Assembly (NCBI RefSeq): GCF_010183535.1
Contig: NC_071330.1
Coordinates: 2,771,717-2,835,716 of the forward strand
DNA length: 64,000 bases
From: Caenorhabditis remanei
Taxonomy: Eukaryota; Nematoda; Chromadorea; Rhabditida; Rhabditidae
Direction of reading: 5' to 3'
The position numbers were made by a program, and so were the translations under genes. The notes beneath the pieces are model-generated. The model was not told the origin of the DNA. It searched no databases and saw only the letters and a program-made list of their open reading frames with translations. Positions 44,661 to 58,096 of this stretch are shown here, in pieces; the first letter of the stretch is position 1; each line of letters starts with the position of its first letter.

Positions 44661-46862
44661 GGTTGTTGATGACGAATAGAGCAAAATGAGTCAGTCGAAA
44701 TGGTCGTTGTCGTCTTCTCTCTCTCTTCAAAATGATAATAATTAAAACTCCGTCAAGCGCGGTGCGGGAGCGGAAAAAGAGAAGAAGGCAAAAAGATGGA
44801 AAATGGTATGATGAGAAATAGAGAAAAAGAAGGGAAAGAAGAAGAAGAAGAGAGGATTGACTGAGTCAACATTGGAAAAGTTTAGAAAGACAGGGGAGGT
44901 GGGAGTGAACAAAACATGCGGGAAGAAGAAGAAGAAGACTCATGAGTGAATAAGAACAACACATCAGGTGCAACTATATCTTTTGTAACAGATGGAATGG
45001 AGAAAGGTGTCTGTGGGTCTGGATGTCTGGATGTCCAAGCGGGGGATCTCTACGGTATGAAACAACAAATAAGCACTAGAAAAACGCTGCGATAATAATA
45101 AAGTACTATCAAGAGATCAAATACTCAATCTCAAAAACAAAAAATAAAGCACCGGCGTGAATAGTAACTTTTACATCAGCGAATAGAACGCCAAAAAATT
45201 TCCGTTTTATTTTAACGAGTTTCTGAAACTACAAAATGTCTCTGAGACAGTTGAAAATATAACGGCATGCAGTTATACTACAGTTTTTACGTAATACTTG
45301 TCAAAAATCCCAATGAATCTTATGTGAAATGATTTATTTTTTGGGTTTCTGAAAATTTTGAGTCTGGGATTTGGTATTTGAATTACCTGGCTTCAACATA
45401 TTGAAAATGTTTACTAAAAAGTTCTTAATCTAGTGGTAGTTGTACTAAAAAATTTCGTCATCATAGGAGAACTAATTGTTTTAAACTAAATGAGAACCTA
45501 CAAAGCATTCATTAATCTCTCTACTGAAACCATGAAACATGGACCAGTTGGTTTTGAAACAAACCAGTTCTACCTGGTACTAGATTAGATTTAGGTAGTT
45601 TCTCGAAAATTTCTGTATTTCTAGACTTCTAACAATATTTTTCAGAAAGTGTTTCAAGATATTTACAAAATTCTGAAGTAAAATCTCCCCACTAGGACTT
45701 GTTCACACAATCCGGTGGGCAACCAGACAAACCGACGGACCGACAGAAAGGAAATATGACTGAGAAGATTACTTCAGAGTTTACTAGTAGATTAACGTCT
45801 GGCCGCCAATTTTCAGAGTTTAACACCGTCAGGTACGGTCCATGTTCATTGAAACACCATGTCAAGCCCGTTCCCGTAATTCCCATCGAGCCCACCAATG
45901 CTCCTCGAAAATTTCCGGTCCGCTTATGCTTCAAGTATTTTAAAAGGAGAGATGTGTTCTCTCTCTCTCTCCGTAAAGGAATCGATTGAACGAAAAATGT
46001 TTACTTCGGCGAAAAAATATAAAGGGGGAAACTCACATGGGTGGTATATATTTGTTAGTCTACACAATACACAAAGTCATGTGTTTTTTCCGTTGGCATT
46101 CGGTTACAACACCTTGGTTTTTGAGGTGCTTTTATTGATAGAATAACAAGAAAGTTTGAAAATTTGTTGGAATGGACTGAGAGGAGTTGAATAACAATAA
46201 CATTGTGGAGTGATAAGAGGAGAAGGAAATGAGACGGGTGGCTTGTTGGTAATTAGTGAAGAACAGGGAACATATATAATAGAGGAAACAAAAAATTTGA
46301 GTTCGAAAAGTTTAGATGTTTTTATTTATGGGAACAGAAATTTTCAAATTTAAACCTGATTGTGAGTCATCAAAACGTTTCAGTAGATGAGTATTTTGGA
46401 ATGTGCCAATTTTGGTCATTTTTGATTAAAATCTGTCTAAAGGGAATCAAAAACCGACCGGAGCAATTTTGAGTAGAAATAAGAATCAGGGAAACGGATT
46501 TGAGCACAGTGTTTCAATGAGCACGTACTGTCTCTCTGTTTATTGCTGAACACTAACAAGCTCTGAGAGTAGAAACGTTGTTGAGGATTTCTAATTCTAC
46601 TGTTTTTGGGTATTATTATGAAGACGCGAAAAGAGGACACTATGCCTAGATTACTACAGTCACCTAATTTAAAAACACACACTAGATGCTAACAAACCAA
46701 TCAAACATAAACCAGCTTTCATCTCCGAATAGGCTCTACTAAATTTGGAAAACATTTCAGCACTATCACAGACCGTGTTTCTTGATTTTTGTATTCTTCT
46801 AAGAAACTGTGTTTTCCTGATTATCAGTGGAGCACGATTGCTTAACTAGTGAAATGATTTTA

Positions 46863-47232
46863 CTAGGGAAGGTCCTCGATTCTGTCTGGAGATAAGGGGC
46901 GTGACCTACATGTATCATTGGAAAGCTGAAATCACGCTGATTCCAAATATATATTCAGTTTTTGTTTTCGAGGCCTGGTATTCGAGAAAAACAAGGTCAA
47001 AGTTAGAAATAATGACAAATTATTGCAAAAAAAATTTTTTGAAATTTTTTTGCGATTTTCGCGTGTTAAAAAGGCAATAATTTGTCATTTTTTCTAACTT
47101 TGACCTTGTTTTCTCGAATACCAGGCCTCGAGGGCAAAAACTGAATATATATTTGGAATCAGCATGATTTCAGCTTTCCAATGATATAGGCCACGTCCCT
47201 TATCTCCAGACCGAGTCGAGGGCCTTCCCTAG
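46863..47232. mobile_element. Tc4/Tc5-like foldback MITE, TTA target duplication
   Basis: Ends CTAGGGAAGGTCCTCGA and the inverted CTAGGGAAGGCCCTCGA, with TTA on both sides (46860-46862, 47233-47235). CTAGGGAA ends with a TNA duplication match the Tc4/Tc5 group as I know it. The arms of about 180 bp are mirrored. Confidence 0.85.
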
Positions 47233-49708
47233 TTAGTCAAGAACAGTTTTCGAAAATTTTCAAGCATGCTCAAACTTCAGAAACACTAGTGGAATCTGCG
47301 ATCGAGTACCGGTTGGAGACAAATCGTGAAAACTTTATTTGAAATTCGTTTTTAATTGAATGGCATGCTTTTCTAACACATGGTTTGAGTAATCTGGCCC
47401 CATTCTTAAGTACTGAAATATATCTCTACAGAAGTTCAAAGTTGAAACTATCAATCTCTTTTCTTCCAAGTTTCCCAGACTAATCAATAAAATGCATTTC
47501 GAAAAGGTAAATAAATTTTGCGCAACAAGTAATAATATAATAATGCAAGAGGGCAGGAAGGCGGGCGGAGACCGTTTTAACGGGTTTTCCTTCTCTCCGA
47601 ACACAAAACAAACAGAGAGAATACTCGTTCTGTTCCCTCTCTATCTCTAGTGAGCACAAATATATACTCATTTCTGTTTAAAACACACGTAGCTTTCATG
47701 TAAATACATAAGAAAGAATTGTATGCTTTCTGGAATTTCACTTTTTGTTTGATAACAGATTTACTATTGGCACTTACACAAGTTTTTGTGAATGGGGGGG
47801 GGGAGGGGGTCAAGAAGGAAATTTTTCTGAAAATTGTCTAGAAGGGCGCGGTTGCAACTGAGTACTCACTGAAAGAAAGTGTAAAGACTGATTCTCACTA
47901 GAGCGCGATCGCATATGTCCGTGCTGGACCTCCGTAAATGCTTAAAACTTCTAGTTGTCAGTGAGTGCTGGCCGAAAATTTTCAGTTTGGTTTCTAGGCC
48001 ACCGATGGTCTCTAGCTGAAAACTTTCTGTTGCTATTGATAAGCAGATAACATTGAAATTAAGGGAAGGACCAAGTGGCAAGCAGAATTGGAAGTGTTTT
48101 TTTTTCAGCTGGCGGTCTAGAAACCTAAAGTGAAAAGTTCAGCCAGCACCAACCAGTTTGGGAGGTGGAATATTTACTAAGTTTTGAATTATAGTAGTTC
48201 CGTTGCAAGTTGCATCCGCGCCCCGCTAGACTTGGCGGCAAATTTGAACTTTTTCAAATTTAACTCGCTGCGCCGTTGAATACTTTCGCTACACAGATTA
48301 ATATGACACAATTTGACTACCGCGTGTCATTTCTACTAGAACTTTCAACCCTCGCGCCAAAATATAGTTTGAGTTCAACAGAGCGCGGTTGCATAAAACT
48401 CCGAATCCAAAAAGCCGTTGTGGAAGCTGACATAAGCATTCTAAGAGATCCAAATTCTACAATTTAATTGTATGATCATAATTTAATCATAATTACTAAT
48501 GAGTTCTCAGTAGAGCGCAATTCCATAAATAAACCGCTACTGATCATTGTTCAACAGAGCGCGTTTACATACCCTACATACCAAAAGTAATCAAGGTAGG
48601 GAGGTCACATGGAGAGAAGGTAGAAATGTACAAATATTTAGAAAAGAATAGGAAGAAGAAAACTAGATTTTGGAGATGAAAAAAAAAAGAAAAATAGGAA
48701 AAAGCGAAGAAGACAAATAAACAAACATCGAGAAGTACACATTGTTGAATATTTTCTGTTGCTGTTTTTCTTTTTTCTGCTATTTTCGATCGGAAATTAT
48801 GCAAATTTTGAATATTCAAACATCCGGTGACTTGAACAGAAGACAATTCAAAGAACTACCTGGCCTAGAACCCCAAACCTAGGCCACCAGCGTAAATACG
48901 TCACCAGAATGTTGTATACACACATAAAAACAGTCTGAAAAGGGTGTGATGATAGTTTGATAATTCGCAAATAAGCGAGAGCAGTGAGACGATTGATGAT
49001 TGCATACAAGAGCGGGAGGTTGGGGGGAGAAAAAAGGCGGAGCTTGGAATGAATCAGAATAAAAAATAACGGATGAGTCAAGGACCAGGTGTATGTGGGT
49101 GTGCATAAGAGAGATAGGAAGTAAAAGATTTTTTAAATTCTGATTGGAGCGCGTTTCAAATACTCCCAACCAAATTTTGGCAATGGAGCGCATTTGCAGC
49201 GGAGCTAATGCGCTCTATTAATAACCTCGCTGGTTACGGTAGTCATCATTAGTGGCGTACGCGACGCAATCGCTGCGCCTGGTCTCTGGGAGAGTCTCAC
49301 CTATTTAACAAGGGTTAGCAATAGAGCGTAGTAGCTACAGATTGGAAAAACATTTCCAGCTACAGTAAGTCAGGCTCCAGTAGAGCGAAATTGCACACCA
49401 CTCTTAACACTAAAAATGAACGGAATCAGCGTAGCCCCGCCCCCTTAGGAGTTAATCCATCAAAGTTATACGGCTGGAAATCTGGAGTCAAGGGAATTCA
49501 GAACCTGTCTTCAAAGTTGAGCTAAAATTCAAATGAACCGAGTAACGAGGCTTTTAGTGTGGTAAGTTTATAATTTACAAGCTGCGTACTGTCGAAAATA
49601 GCTTTTCGGTGTTTGCAGATTTCAAATTTTAATTTCAAATTCTGGGCCCCGCCCCCTAAACATATCAGAAATGACCGGCACTCACTTTTTGCGAGGTTCA
49701 GGTACATA

Positions 49709-49849
49709 TTACCTCAGCAGAGTTCTTTACAACTGCGCTCCACCGAAATGCTCTTGAAAAATGTCTCTTTTTCTCTGAGTCTTTCAATTTCGCACAAAAT
49801 TTTCTTCGGGTTTCGGTAGAGCGCGGTTGTAAGAAGCGTTCCGTGCTAA
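49709..49849. mobile_element. MITE, TTAGCACGACACG family
   Basis: TA flanks at 49707-49708 and 49850-49851. The right end reads TAAGAAGCGTTCCGTGCTAA, and the interior is CTCTGAGTCTTTCAATTTCG. Confidence 0.8.
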
Positions 49850-50591
49850 TAGGCCTGTAAAAGAAGTTTGAGGGAAAGGTCTTGCGCGAAAAAGTAAAAC
49901 ATGAATAAAAACATTTTAGGCTCCGCCCCAAAAAAAGAGTTGAATTACGGTAAACCCATTAAACTGCTTGTACAGGTACTTCTACTTCGTTTATTCATTT
50001 CTATGCTTTCCGTTTTGAGGGCGGGCCTAAAATCCAAGGAAAAATTTAACGTATGCCAAGGCCGAGTGCCCCTCTATAAATGACATTTTAAGCTTCCAAG
50101 CATGGTACAAATTTTCTTGAAGAAAGGGAAAATCGGAAAAATCTGAAAAACGAAATAAAACATATTTCATTCAAAACGAAATGGTTGCGTCCTGTCATCA
50201 TCAATAAATGTATGCATTTCCCCCTCTCCTCCTCTATCTATTCTCTATAGATTTACGACACCGACCACAGTAGCTGGGAGGAGGCAGTGATAAAAAGTGT
50301 CATGTTAACTGCATTGAAGCGAGTGAAATATATGGAAAATATGTATGTGTGTGTAAATATCAAATGCCAACGAGTGTTGTCAGGTAAATACAGAGAAAAC
50401 GGTACAGTAGGAGATAATCTAGAATCCCAAAAATTAAGGAACTGTGCTGTTTTTCAAGCTTTCTGAGAACGGCTAACTTTCAAATCTAACGAAGAGTCTA
50501 AAGTAAAAAGTGATACAAGAAAATTAAAGGAGGACTGAAGTCATATTTTGTTTATTTTTGTTTCAGATTCCGATAATTCAGACAATTCTAA

Positions 50592-50895
50592 CTAGGGAAG
50601 GTCATAGACTCGGTCTGGAGTTTTGGGTCGTGACCTATATCATTGGAAACCTGAGAAAACGCTGATTCCAAATATATATTCAGTTTTTGCCCTCGAAGCC
50701 TGGTGTTAGAGCAAAAACGAAGTCAAAGTTCGAAAAGTAACAAATTATTGCCTTTCTGACACGCGAAAAATGTTTGGAAATTTTTTTGCGATTTTCGCGT
50801 GTTAAAAAGACAATAATTTGTCTTTTTTTTCCAATTTTGACCTTGTTTTTCTCGAATACCAGTCCTCTAGGGCAAAACCTGAATATATATATAAG
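50592..50895. mobile_element. truncated Tc4/Tc5-like foldback
   Basis: The left end CTAGGGAAGGTCATAGACT is preceded by TAA. The body parallels the 46863 element, including CAAATATATATTCAGTTTTTG in both arms, but the right arm stops at the AT-rich stretch before its terminal 80 bp or so. Confidence 0.75.
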
Positions 50896-50952
50896 AAAAG
50901 TAAGAAACTTTTATTGTTGGAGTTAAAACTTTGCTCTAAACACCACAATTCC

Positions 50953-51245
50953 CGTTCTCTTGACTCGGAAGAAGCCTAGGTGGAAGAAGTTTTCCGCGCG
51001 ACCGTGTAGTCCTCTCGGACAACGTTTTTTTGCTGAATTCCTCGTTTCCTCACCTTTTCAAATGTACTTTCATGTGTTTTTCAATTTATATCGCAAAAAA
51101 TAGAAAAAAAACTGAGAAAACTTGTTGGAAAAAAGTGAGAAAGCGAAGAAATGAGCAAAAATCTTGTCCGAGAGGAGTACACGACCGCGCGGAAAAAACT
51201 CTTCCACCAATGCTCATTTCGAGTCAGGAGAACGGGAATCGTAGC
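50953..51245. mobile_element. palindromic element, about 290 bp
   Basis: ATTCCCGTTCTCTTGACTCG and CCGCGCGACCGTGTAGTCCT in the left arm recur inverted in the right arm (CGAGTCAGGAGAACGGGAAT, GAGTACACGACCGCGCGG). The element's exact ends are unclear. Confidence 0.65.
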
Positions 51246-51879
51246 GTTTTGATCAATTTTTAGGTACTAAATAGAACTGACTAAAAAGTTCTGGAAAACT
51301 TTGATTTTGAAGTTTCCGAGTAAAAATAACGCGACCAAACCGTCAAAAAAGGCGCAATCAGTTGTCGTCTCCACTGATAAAACTCTTCTCGATTAAAATA
51401 AGACATTTCTATTTATGTCAACCACCATAGGGGTCTTAAATACTTTTTCAGAGAAGTCAGCAGCAAATGACCAAAATAATCGGGACGCTTTTATTATCAA
51501 ATTAATACCCGATTTAGAAGGTAGCTGCTCGTACGAAATTGCTTCTATTTTTGGAGTTAATGTTTAAAATTAATAGGATGATGGGGCGGCTACCTGATAA
51601 GTATGGGGAGACAATAGATTACTGAAATTTCAGAGAGAGGAGGTTCAAGGAGGTCAAAAGTGTAAATTGTACAAAAAATGCAAATATCTATTGTAGAATT
51701 TTGTCAATTTCCTCTGTCAGGATTCAGGACTTCTCGGGATCTTGGATTCCTTCAAAGGCAACATTTAAATACAAGATAAGCAAGCTAAGCTAGTGCGCTC
51801 TACTGATAACCGCAAAGATTCGGGTTACGGTAGCGAAAAAAAATACTGTAGATCCCAAAGCATAAAATCATTATTAGCG

Positions 51880-51990
51880 AAGTATAGTGTTTATAACTGC
51901 GCTCTACCGAATTTTCTCTGTTTTCTCAGAGTCTCTCGCTCTCTTAAACGTGTTTTTTTCATAGTTGCAGTAGAGCGCAGGTGCAAACAC
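51880..51990. repeat. GCGCTC-core MITE remnant
   Basis: TTTATAACTGCGCTCTACCG ... TTGCAGTAGAGCGCAGGTGC with the family interior CTCAGAGTCTCTCGCTCTC; the ends are lost. Confidence 0.6.
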
Positions 51991-52628
51991 TCTGATGTGG
52001 CAATAGCCGATACTTTACCATGATTCCTCGAGTTTGTCGGTGTTTCTGTTTGTCCCGATGTCCGCACAACCACCAAAATAAGAGAAAATAAAATAAAAAG
52101 CTAAACCGCATGATAACTCACATGCTTTTTCTCTTCTTCACCAACATATTTTTCTTCAATTTTTCCGCAGAAAGACAGTTTTCATCTTCTCTTCTCTCTA
52201 TCTCTATTCATGACAAACACACCACTCCGCGAAACACTTTTTTCCGAGATAAGGGAACAAAGTTTTGTTGATTTTTTCTTTCATTTTTGGAAAGTTTCGA
52301 AACTATTTATGGAAGTGAGGTCAATTTGGAAAATGTTAGATTTGTCAGGTGACGAAGTCAGGACACACAGATCGATAGACAGACAGGAGATATACACAAA
52401 TCCTTTAGAGAAAGAAAAACTAATGTCTGTCAATCAGGTGTAACCTCGCTCCACCGAAACTCCAAAAAAATCGTGATGAGAGACAGAGACTTGACTTTGA
52501 TTCAGTAAGGTGGGAAAATTGATAAATGTTAGTTCTTTTTTAGTAGGCTAGAACATCTAGAACACAAATGAACCTCAACGAAACTAAAAACCACCACCAA
52601 ACATCTGTTCCTTCATAGGAAATAAACG

Positions 52629-53420
52629 GTCAAAGTCATACATATGAGGATGATTCACAAGAAGAGTAAGTGATATGTGCAAATTCATATCAGAGGTTTC
52701 CAAAAACCGACAACTTTTGAAAGTTGCATCGGAAAACAATATTTGCCTATGAGTCAAGTAAGATGTTGGAATGGACCAGGGTTGGTAAATTCCGGGCCGG
52801 GCCGGGCCTGGCCGACTGAAAAATTTTCCTCAACCGGCCCGGCCCGGCCTGATCGGCCCAAAGGGCCCGGCTACTGAAGAAATTTAAAATTTTCAGAAAA
52901 AAGTTTGAATTCTTTTTTTGCAAAAAAGTAGAATTTTCGACTCTGTTTAGGAATATCGATAAAAACTGAAGTATACGAGAATTTTAGAGCATTTTGATTA
53001 TTTTTTAATGAAAATTTCGAAAAAATATGTGAAAAAGTGTGCACATTTTTTGAATCCGGGCAAAAAATTTCTGGCAGCCCGGCCCAGGATTTCCCAACAC
53101 TGGAATGGACTATAGATATCTGGGAAAAACCTTTGCACAGACAGAAACTCATTGTACCTGATTGTTGCTTTTTGTTAAACTATTATCTAGGAAGTGCGCT
53201 CTCTTGCAAACGATTTAAAAAAAAGTAAATCAAAACCGTTGGAGCACACTGATAGGCCGACAAAGGTATTTTGTAATGGTCAAAGCCATATTTGATAGGT
53301 ATGATTCACAAAAAATGTAACTGATATGTGCAATTTCATATCAGAGGTGTCAATGTTCCGAAAACGGACAACTTTTGAAAATTGCTTCGAGAAACAATAT
53401 TTGCTCTGTGAGTCAACGGG
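52629..53420. repeat. diverged direct duplication (52629-52765 / 53278-53420)
   Basis: Both copies carry GTGATATGTGCAAATTCATATCAGAGG-like and ACAACTTTTGAAA ... AACAATATTTGC strings in the same order. The hAT-like MITE is inserted immediately downstream of the first copy. Confidence 0.65.
52777..53102. mobile_element. hAT-like MITE, perfect 8-bp duplication
   Basis: Ends CAGGGTTGGTAAATTCCGGG and the inverted CAGTGTTGGGAAATCCTGGG, with GAATGGAC at 52769-52776 and 53103-53110. Subterminal GGCCCGGCC blocks resemble those of the other hAT-like elements here. Confidence 0.88.
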
Positions 53421-54716
53421 TCTGATATTTTTTTAGAACGGTCTAAACATCTGGATAGACATCCGGACAACAACACAGACAGACAGACGATAGAGCCGCT
53501 GAACTGTAATTACAGACACCAAGTTCACACGAACACACACTTAATATAAGCCTTGCGGTGTTATTACAAAAGTGGGTGGAGCCTAAAAGCACTAGTTTTT
53601 AGATCGAGTGCTTTGAAGTAACATCCGCATGAGATTCAAAATAGAAATGATAGCAAAAACTCGTTAGACTGTCGAAAAAGTGTCACAAAAAATGCGAGAG
53701 CATTGACCCAAAATTATTCAAAAATTATTTAAATAACTGTTTATCAAAAATCCACGACGACGGAGCCAATTGGAGCGCGGCAGCATTATCTATGACCTCG
53801 TACCCAAGTAATCAGAAAATTACTAAAACTTGAATAAAAAAGAAAAAAAACCTGACTCATCCCTCTCTCCAATTTCCCACTCTTTACAAGTTGGAGAGAG
53901 GTCAACACTACATTTTCCCATTCAAAACGAGCATGTGTAATATTGAAAAAATTGAGAATAAGAGGCGGGAGTGAGTCATTCCTCCTCTCTTCAAGGAATG
54001 AGTCATCATCCATACTCCTTATTTAGAAAACGGGGAAAAGTGAATCGAAATTCCACGAGATAGGGAACTTGGACTCACAGACAAACAGACAGACACGGAA
54101 ACGTGAAGGAAGTCATTCTGGGTGATAGCCTATCACTGATAGGATATCTAGACACTCAGACGTCGTATTGTGACTTATTTGTCCAGCTGGACTATACATA
54201 CTTTGTTTTCAATGTTCTGTTTCAAGATTTTCAACTCCAATTTTGCCTGATAACATCCCACCGTTGCTGTAGGGAATTCCTTCCTTCGACTTCCGACATC
54301 CAGGCTGTTTTTCACTTCCTACTTCCGCCTTCCGTTAGCAAACTTTTTGTCACTTCCGGCTTCCGTGTAAAGTGTTCAATTTTTTTCAACTGAATTTTCA
54401 CTTCTATTTTTCGACTGAATCCGGTGGTTTTTGATGATATCTTGTATGAAAACAACACCAAAATTCGTTTTCAGAGATGACTGGAAAAAATGTTCCTCAA
54501 ATAGATTTTTCGAAATTTACTTCCGACTTCCGACTTCCGACTTTCCTTTTTCAGAATTCCGACTTCCGACTTCCTTTTCCGAAAAAGTACCTCCGCACAG
54601 CTCTGTAGGCCACATTCGCGATAAGGCCAGGGCTACCAATGCAGCCGCGCTCTACTGGCAAGAGTGGGGCATTTTTTGCGGACTCATTATAGCCACTATC
54701 GGAATCCTCTATCTCA

Positions 54717-56748
54717 CTAGGGAATGACTCACACAAAGTATGGAGATACACAACATGATATATATCGCTGGAAAGCTGACGTTTCCCTGATTCCGAATCT
54801 ATATTCAGTTTTTGCAGTGGCCCTCCCAGTTTTGAGAAATCCGGCTCCAAAGTTTGGGTAAAATTTAGTGTTAAAACTCAAGTTGCCAACCCGCGTGTTG
54901 CCCCAACACGTAAATCCATTCGAGGAATAGTTAAATCAGCGGTTGAATGGCCTAGGGGGTTACAGGTGTGGTAGTATGTGGACACTCTATGGTTCGACTC
55001 CTTGCTTTTTCTTTCTTTTTTTACTTTTTTTTAATCCTCGTTTTTGGGTCACTTGGTCATCACAATGTGTCAGAAATAGGTTTTTGAAGCTTTTCCAGTC
55101 CATATTGATTTCCTACGACGTTTTGAGAAAAAAAAAATTATCAAGAAAATTTATTTTTTTTTTAAATTTTCAAGAAAGTTTTTTCAAACAAAATCCGACT
55201 ACATTCTCACCATGGACTTGGTCACAGAAAAGTAAATTTTCTTGATAATTTTTTTTTTCTCAAAACGTCGTAGGAAATCAATATGGACTGGAAAAGCTTC
55301 AAAAACCTATTTCTGACACATTGTGATGACCAAGTGACCCAAAAACGAGGATTAAAAAAGAGTAAAAAAAGAAAGAAAAAGCAAGGAGTCGAACCATAGA
55401 GTGTCCACATACTACCACACCTGTAACCCCCTAGCACAGGTAAAGCGCGATGGATCCATTGTGGATGAAACGCGGAGCGCGCGCGGATTCTGTGGGTATG
55501 TCAGATGGATCCATTATGGATCCATATGGATCCACGCGCGGGCCGGCATCCATTTAGCACCCACGCGCGATCCGTGGTTTCTTTGATTCGATTGGGTTCA
55601 TACCACCACATATTGTGGCTGTTTCGGATACTAGAGATTTATTCTTTTGCTACTATAAGTTTCTTAAGGTGTGTATTGTGTTCTATCTATTGTTTTTTTC
55701 ATGTTCCCTTTTCCGTTCTCGTCCAACTCTGTTCGTCTACAAGCTTTTCTCCGTTTCCACTCACTTTTCATCAAAAACAAATTATGGTTTCACTTTTATG
55801 TAATTTCAGTATACTATTCTATTTTTGTTTTTCAATTTCCAAAATAGTCCGTAGGTTTTTTAAATCAAGTTTACACAAAATGAGTTCAAGTAATACCCGG
55901 AATGAAGAACACTTCTACAGAGTAAAAGTCCCTTTTTTTTCTTTTCGGAACGACTGAGACTTACCAAATTACCTTTCATTCCACCTGCAAATGCATTTTA
56001 TCATGTCGTTCCGAAAAGAAAAATAGTGAAAACCTTTAATTTTTCTCATGAAAATAATCATAAATTTCTAAAAAAATTTCTCAATGACATTACCTAGTTT
56101 TGGTGAAAAATTACAGAAATTTGTTTCGGCAATAGCTTAATTATTTTTTATTCAGTGAACCATAATTTATTTTCAACAAAAACTGTCAAAAAATTGGTGA
56201 AAACTCTGGAAAACGGAGAAAATTTCGGCAAACTCCTAAAAAATAATTCGCCTCGATTTATTATAAACAACACGCACAGCGGAATATCGGATTATCGTTG
56301 GAAAGTCAGATCAGGCGTGGATGGAATATGGATCCTACATGGATCCACGCGCGATCCACGGAAATTCGAGGACGACCGACATCCTCCCCATCCATATTCC
56401 ATCCGCGCGCGATCCGCGTTTTAAATGTGGACCCATTAGGGATCCTATGTGGATCCATATTCGATATGGACGCATATGGACCCACAATGGATCCATCGCG
56501 CTTTACCTGTGAGGCCATTCAACCGCTGATTTAACTATTCCTCGAATGGATTTACGTGTTGGGGCAACACGCGGGTTGGCAACTTGAGTTTTAACACTAA
56601 ATTTTACCCAAACTTTGGAGCCGGATTTCTCAAAACTGGGAGGGCCACTGCAAAAACTGAATATAGATTCGGAATCAGGGAAACGTCAGCTTTCCAGCGA
56701 TATATATCATGTTGTGTATCTCCATACTTTGTGTGAGTCATTCCCTAG
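54717..56748. mobile_element. 2.0-kb Tc4/Tc5-like foldback with nested insertion
   Basis: Ends CTAGGGAATGACTCACACAA and its complement, with TCA on both sides (54714-54716, 56749-56751), a TNA duplication as for Tc4/Tc5. The arms are about 235 bp, followed by GGATCCAT-rich inner repeats in both halves. A second palindrome (54952-55434) interrupts the left arm. The interior (55560-56290) shows no transposase frame that I can recognise. Confidence 0.88.
54952..55434. mobile_element. nested 483-bp palindrome, CTAGGGGGTTACAGG ends
   Basis: The arms start CTAGGGGGTTACAGGTGTGG and are mirrored for more than 200 bp. Comparison with the uninterrupted right arm of the host element (GAATGGCCTCACAGG) shows this block is an insertion. 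Confidence 0.85.
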
Positions 56749-57094
56749 TCAGAGTAAAGTTTTCTCTACCTATTCGCGATCTTGAACTTTATATCGTCTA
56801 CTCTTCATTATGTATCTTTTTTTGCTTTGATAGCTTTAGGAATGGCTATCAATAGTTGGATAATGTTTTGGAAAACCAAGAACAGCCAAATGTGGAAATA
56901 TTGTACTCCATTGAGTACTAATCAAATCATTTGATTGTTATTTGTTGTTTTTGTATTTACTTAAAACCTTTTATATCATTCCATTTTTTTATTTTATAAT
57001 TCAAACATCAGTTCTCTTTCTATACGCCACCTTTCCTTTTCTATTTGTGAACTTTTTTCTTTTGCCCGTTTCGATCTTTTCTGTTAATTTAATA

Positions 57095-57208
57095 CAGTCC
57101 TCCACATAAATATAGGTTCACCCCCCAAAATGACCCGAAGTTGAAAAACTTAATTTTTTCAACTTCGGGTCATTTTGGGGGGTGAACCTATATTTATGTG
57201 GAGGACTG
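57095..57208. mobile_element. 114-bp perfect-hairpin MITE, TA flanks
   Basis: CAGTCCTCCACATAAATATA and the exact complement, with arms of about 53 bp and almost no loop. TA lies at 57093-57094 and 57209-57210. Confidence 0.88.
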
Positions 57209-58096
57209 TAGTAATACCAAAGTGCCTTCTTTAATTCTTAATTTTTCTAGCTCCGCCCCAACCTTCCCAAAATGGTAAGAAACCCCATTCTTTATACTTC
57301 ACCTCTAACCCCAAACGGTTGATTATCCTCGTCCGTTCCCTCATCTTATTGTTATTAATGTTATATTGTCTAATAAAATTATTGTTGAAAGTTGAAAGAG
57401 TAGTCCTACCATCACACCATCAAGAAGCCGAAAACAGTTTAATCGCGGAGTTTGATTCTCATTTTCACACACAATGATCACAAGAACCAGGAAACTCTCA
57501 ATTAGAATTTATTTTTCGAGTAATTACATTGCCTAAAAATTTAGAAATTGCGATTACACGTCATTTTCAGTTGTTCAATTACCGAACAGTGGACTTCTGT
57601 AGCTCTATAACGATGCCTGTAGTGCGACAAGTTGATTTCCCGTCATGCTTTCTTAAATTGAAAGCATTACATCATTTTGACACAAAATACTCAAAAAGTT
57701 CTAGAGAAAACAAAAGGTTATTTTTGAATTTTCAAATCGTCAGAAAAAACCATATTGCGAAAAAACCGACCAATTAATACAAAAAATGTTATACTCGTTT
57801 TACTGAGGATATCAGCTATCTGCTAAAAAGAACTCTATGCAAACGGACTAGTTTCAGCAAAGATAGACATAAAAGTATGGAGGGATACTCACTACTGCTC
57901 ACCACTGTACCATTTTTGACTTCTGGAGCTACTGTACAATGGCCGGGGGTGGAGAATGTTGGTTCAACATATTTGTTTTGCTCATTCTAATGTTTTCCCA
58001 AGATTTGGCAGAATACAGAAGCTTAAAGAGAGAAAAAGTGTTCTTTCGAATTTTAAAATCAAGATAAAGAAAAATCGATTATCGAGAAAATTCATA

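Noticed and set aside
47335..49193. Several minus-strand frames of 70-104 residues
   Set aside because: None has splice partners, family motifs or plausible start context; they occur in T-rich or GA-rich DNA.
55505..55957. 150-residue frame inside the Tc4-like element as a transposase
   Set aside because: Phe/Ser-rich with no catalytic acidic triad or DNA-binding motif; it also covers the GGATCC repeat array.
57095..57208. Hairpin as a microRNA precursor
   Set aside because: Perfect arms, almost no loop and TA duplications indicate a MITE.
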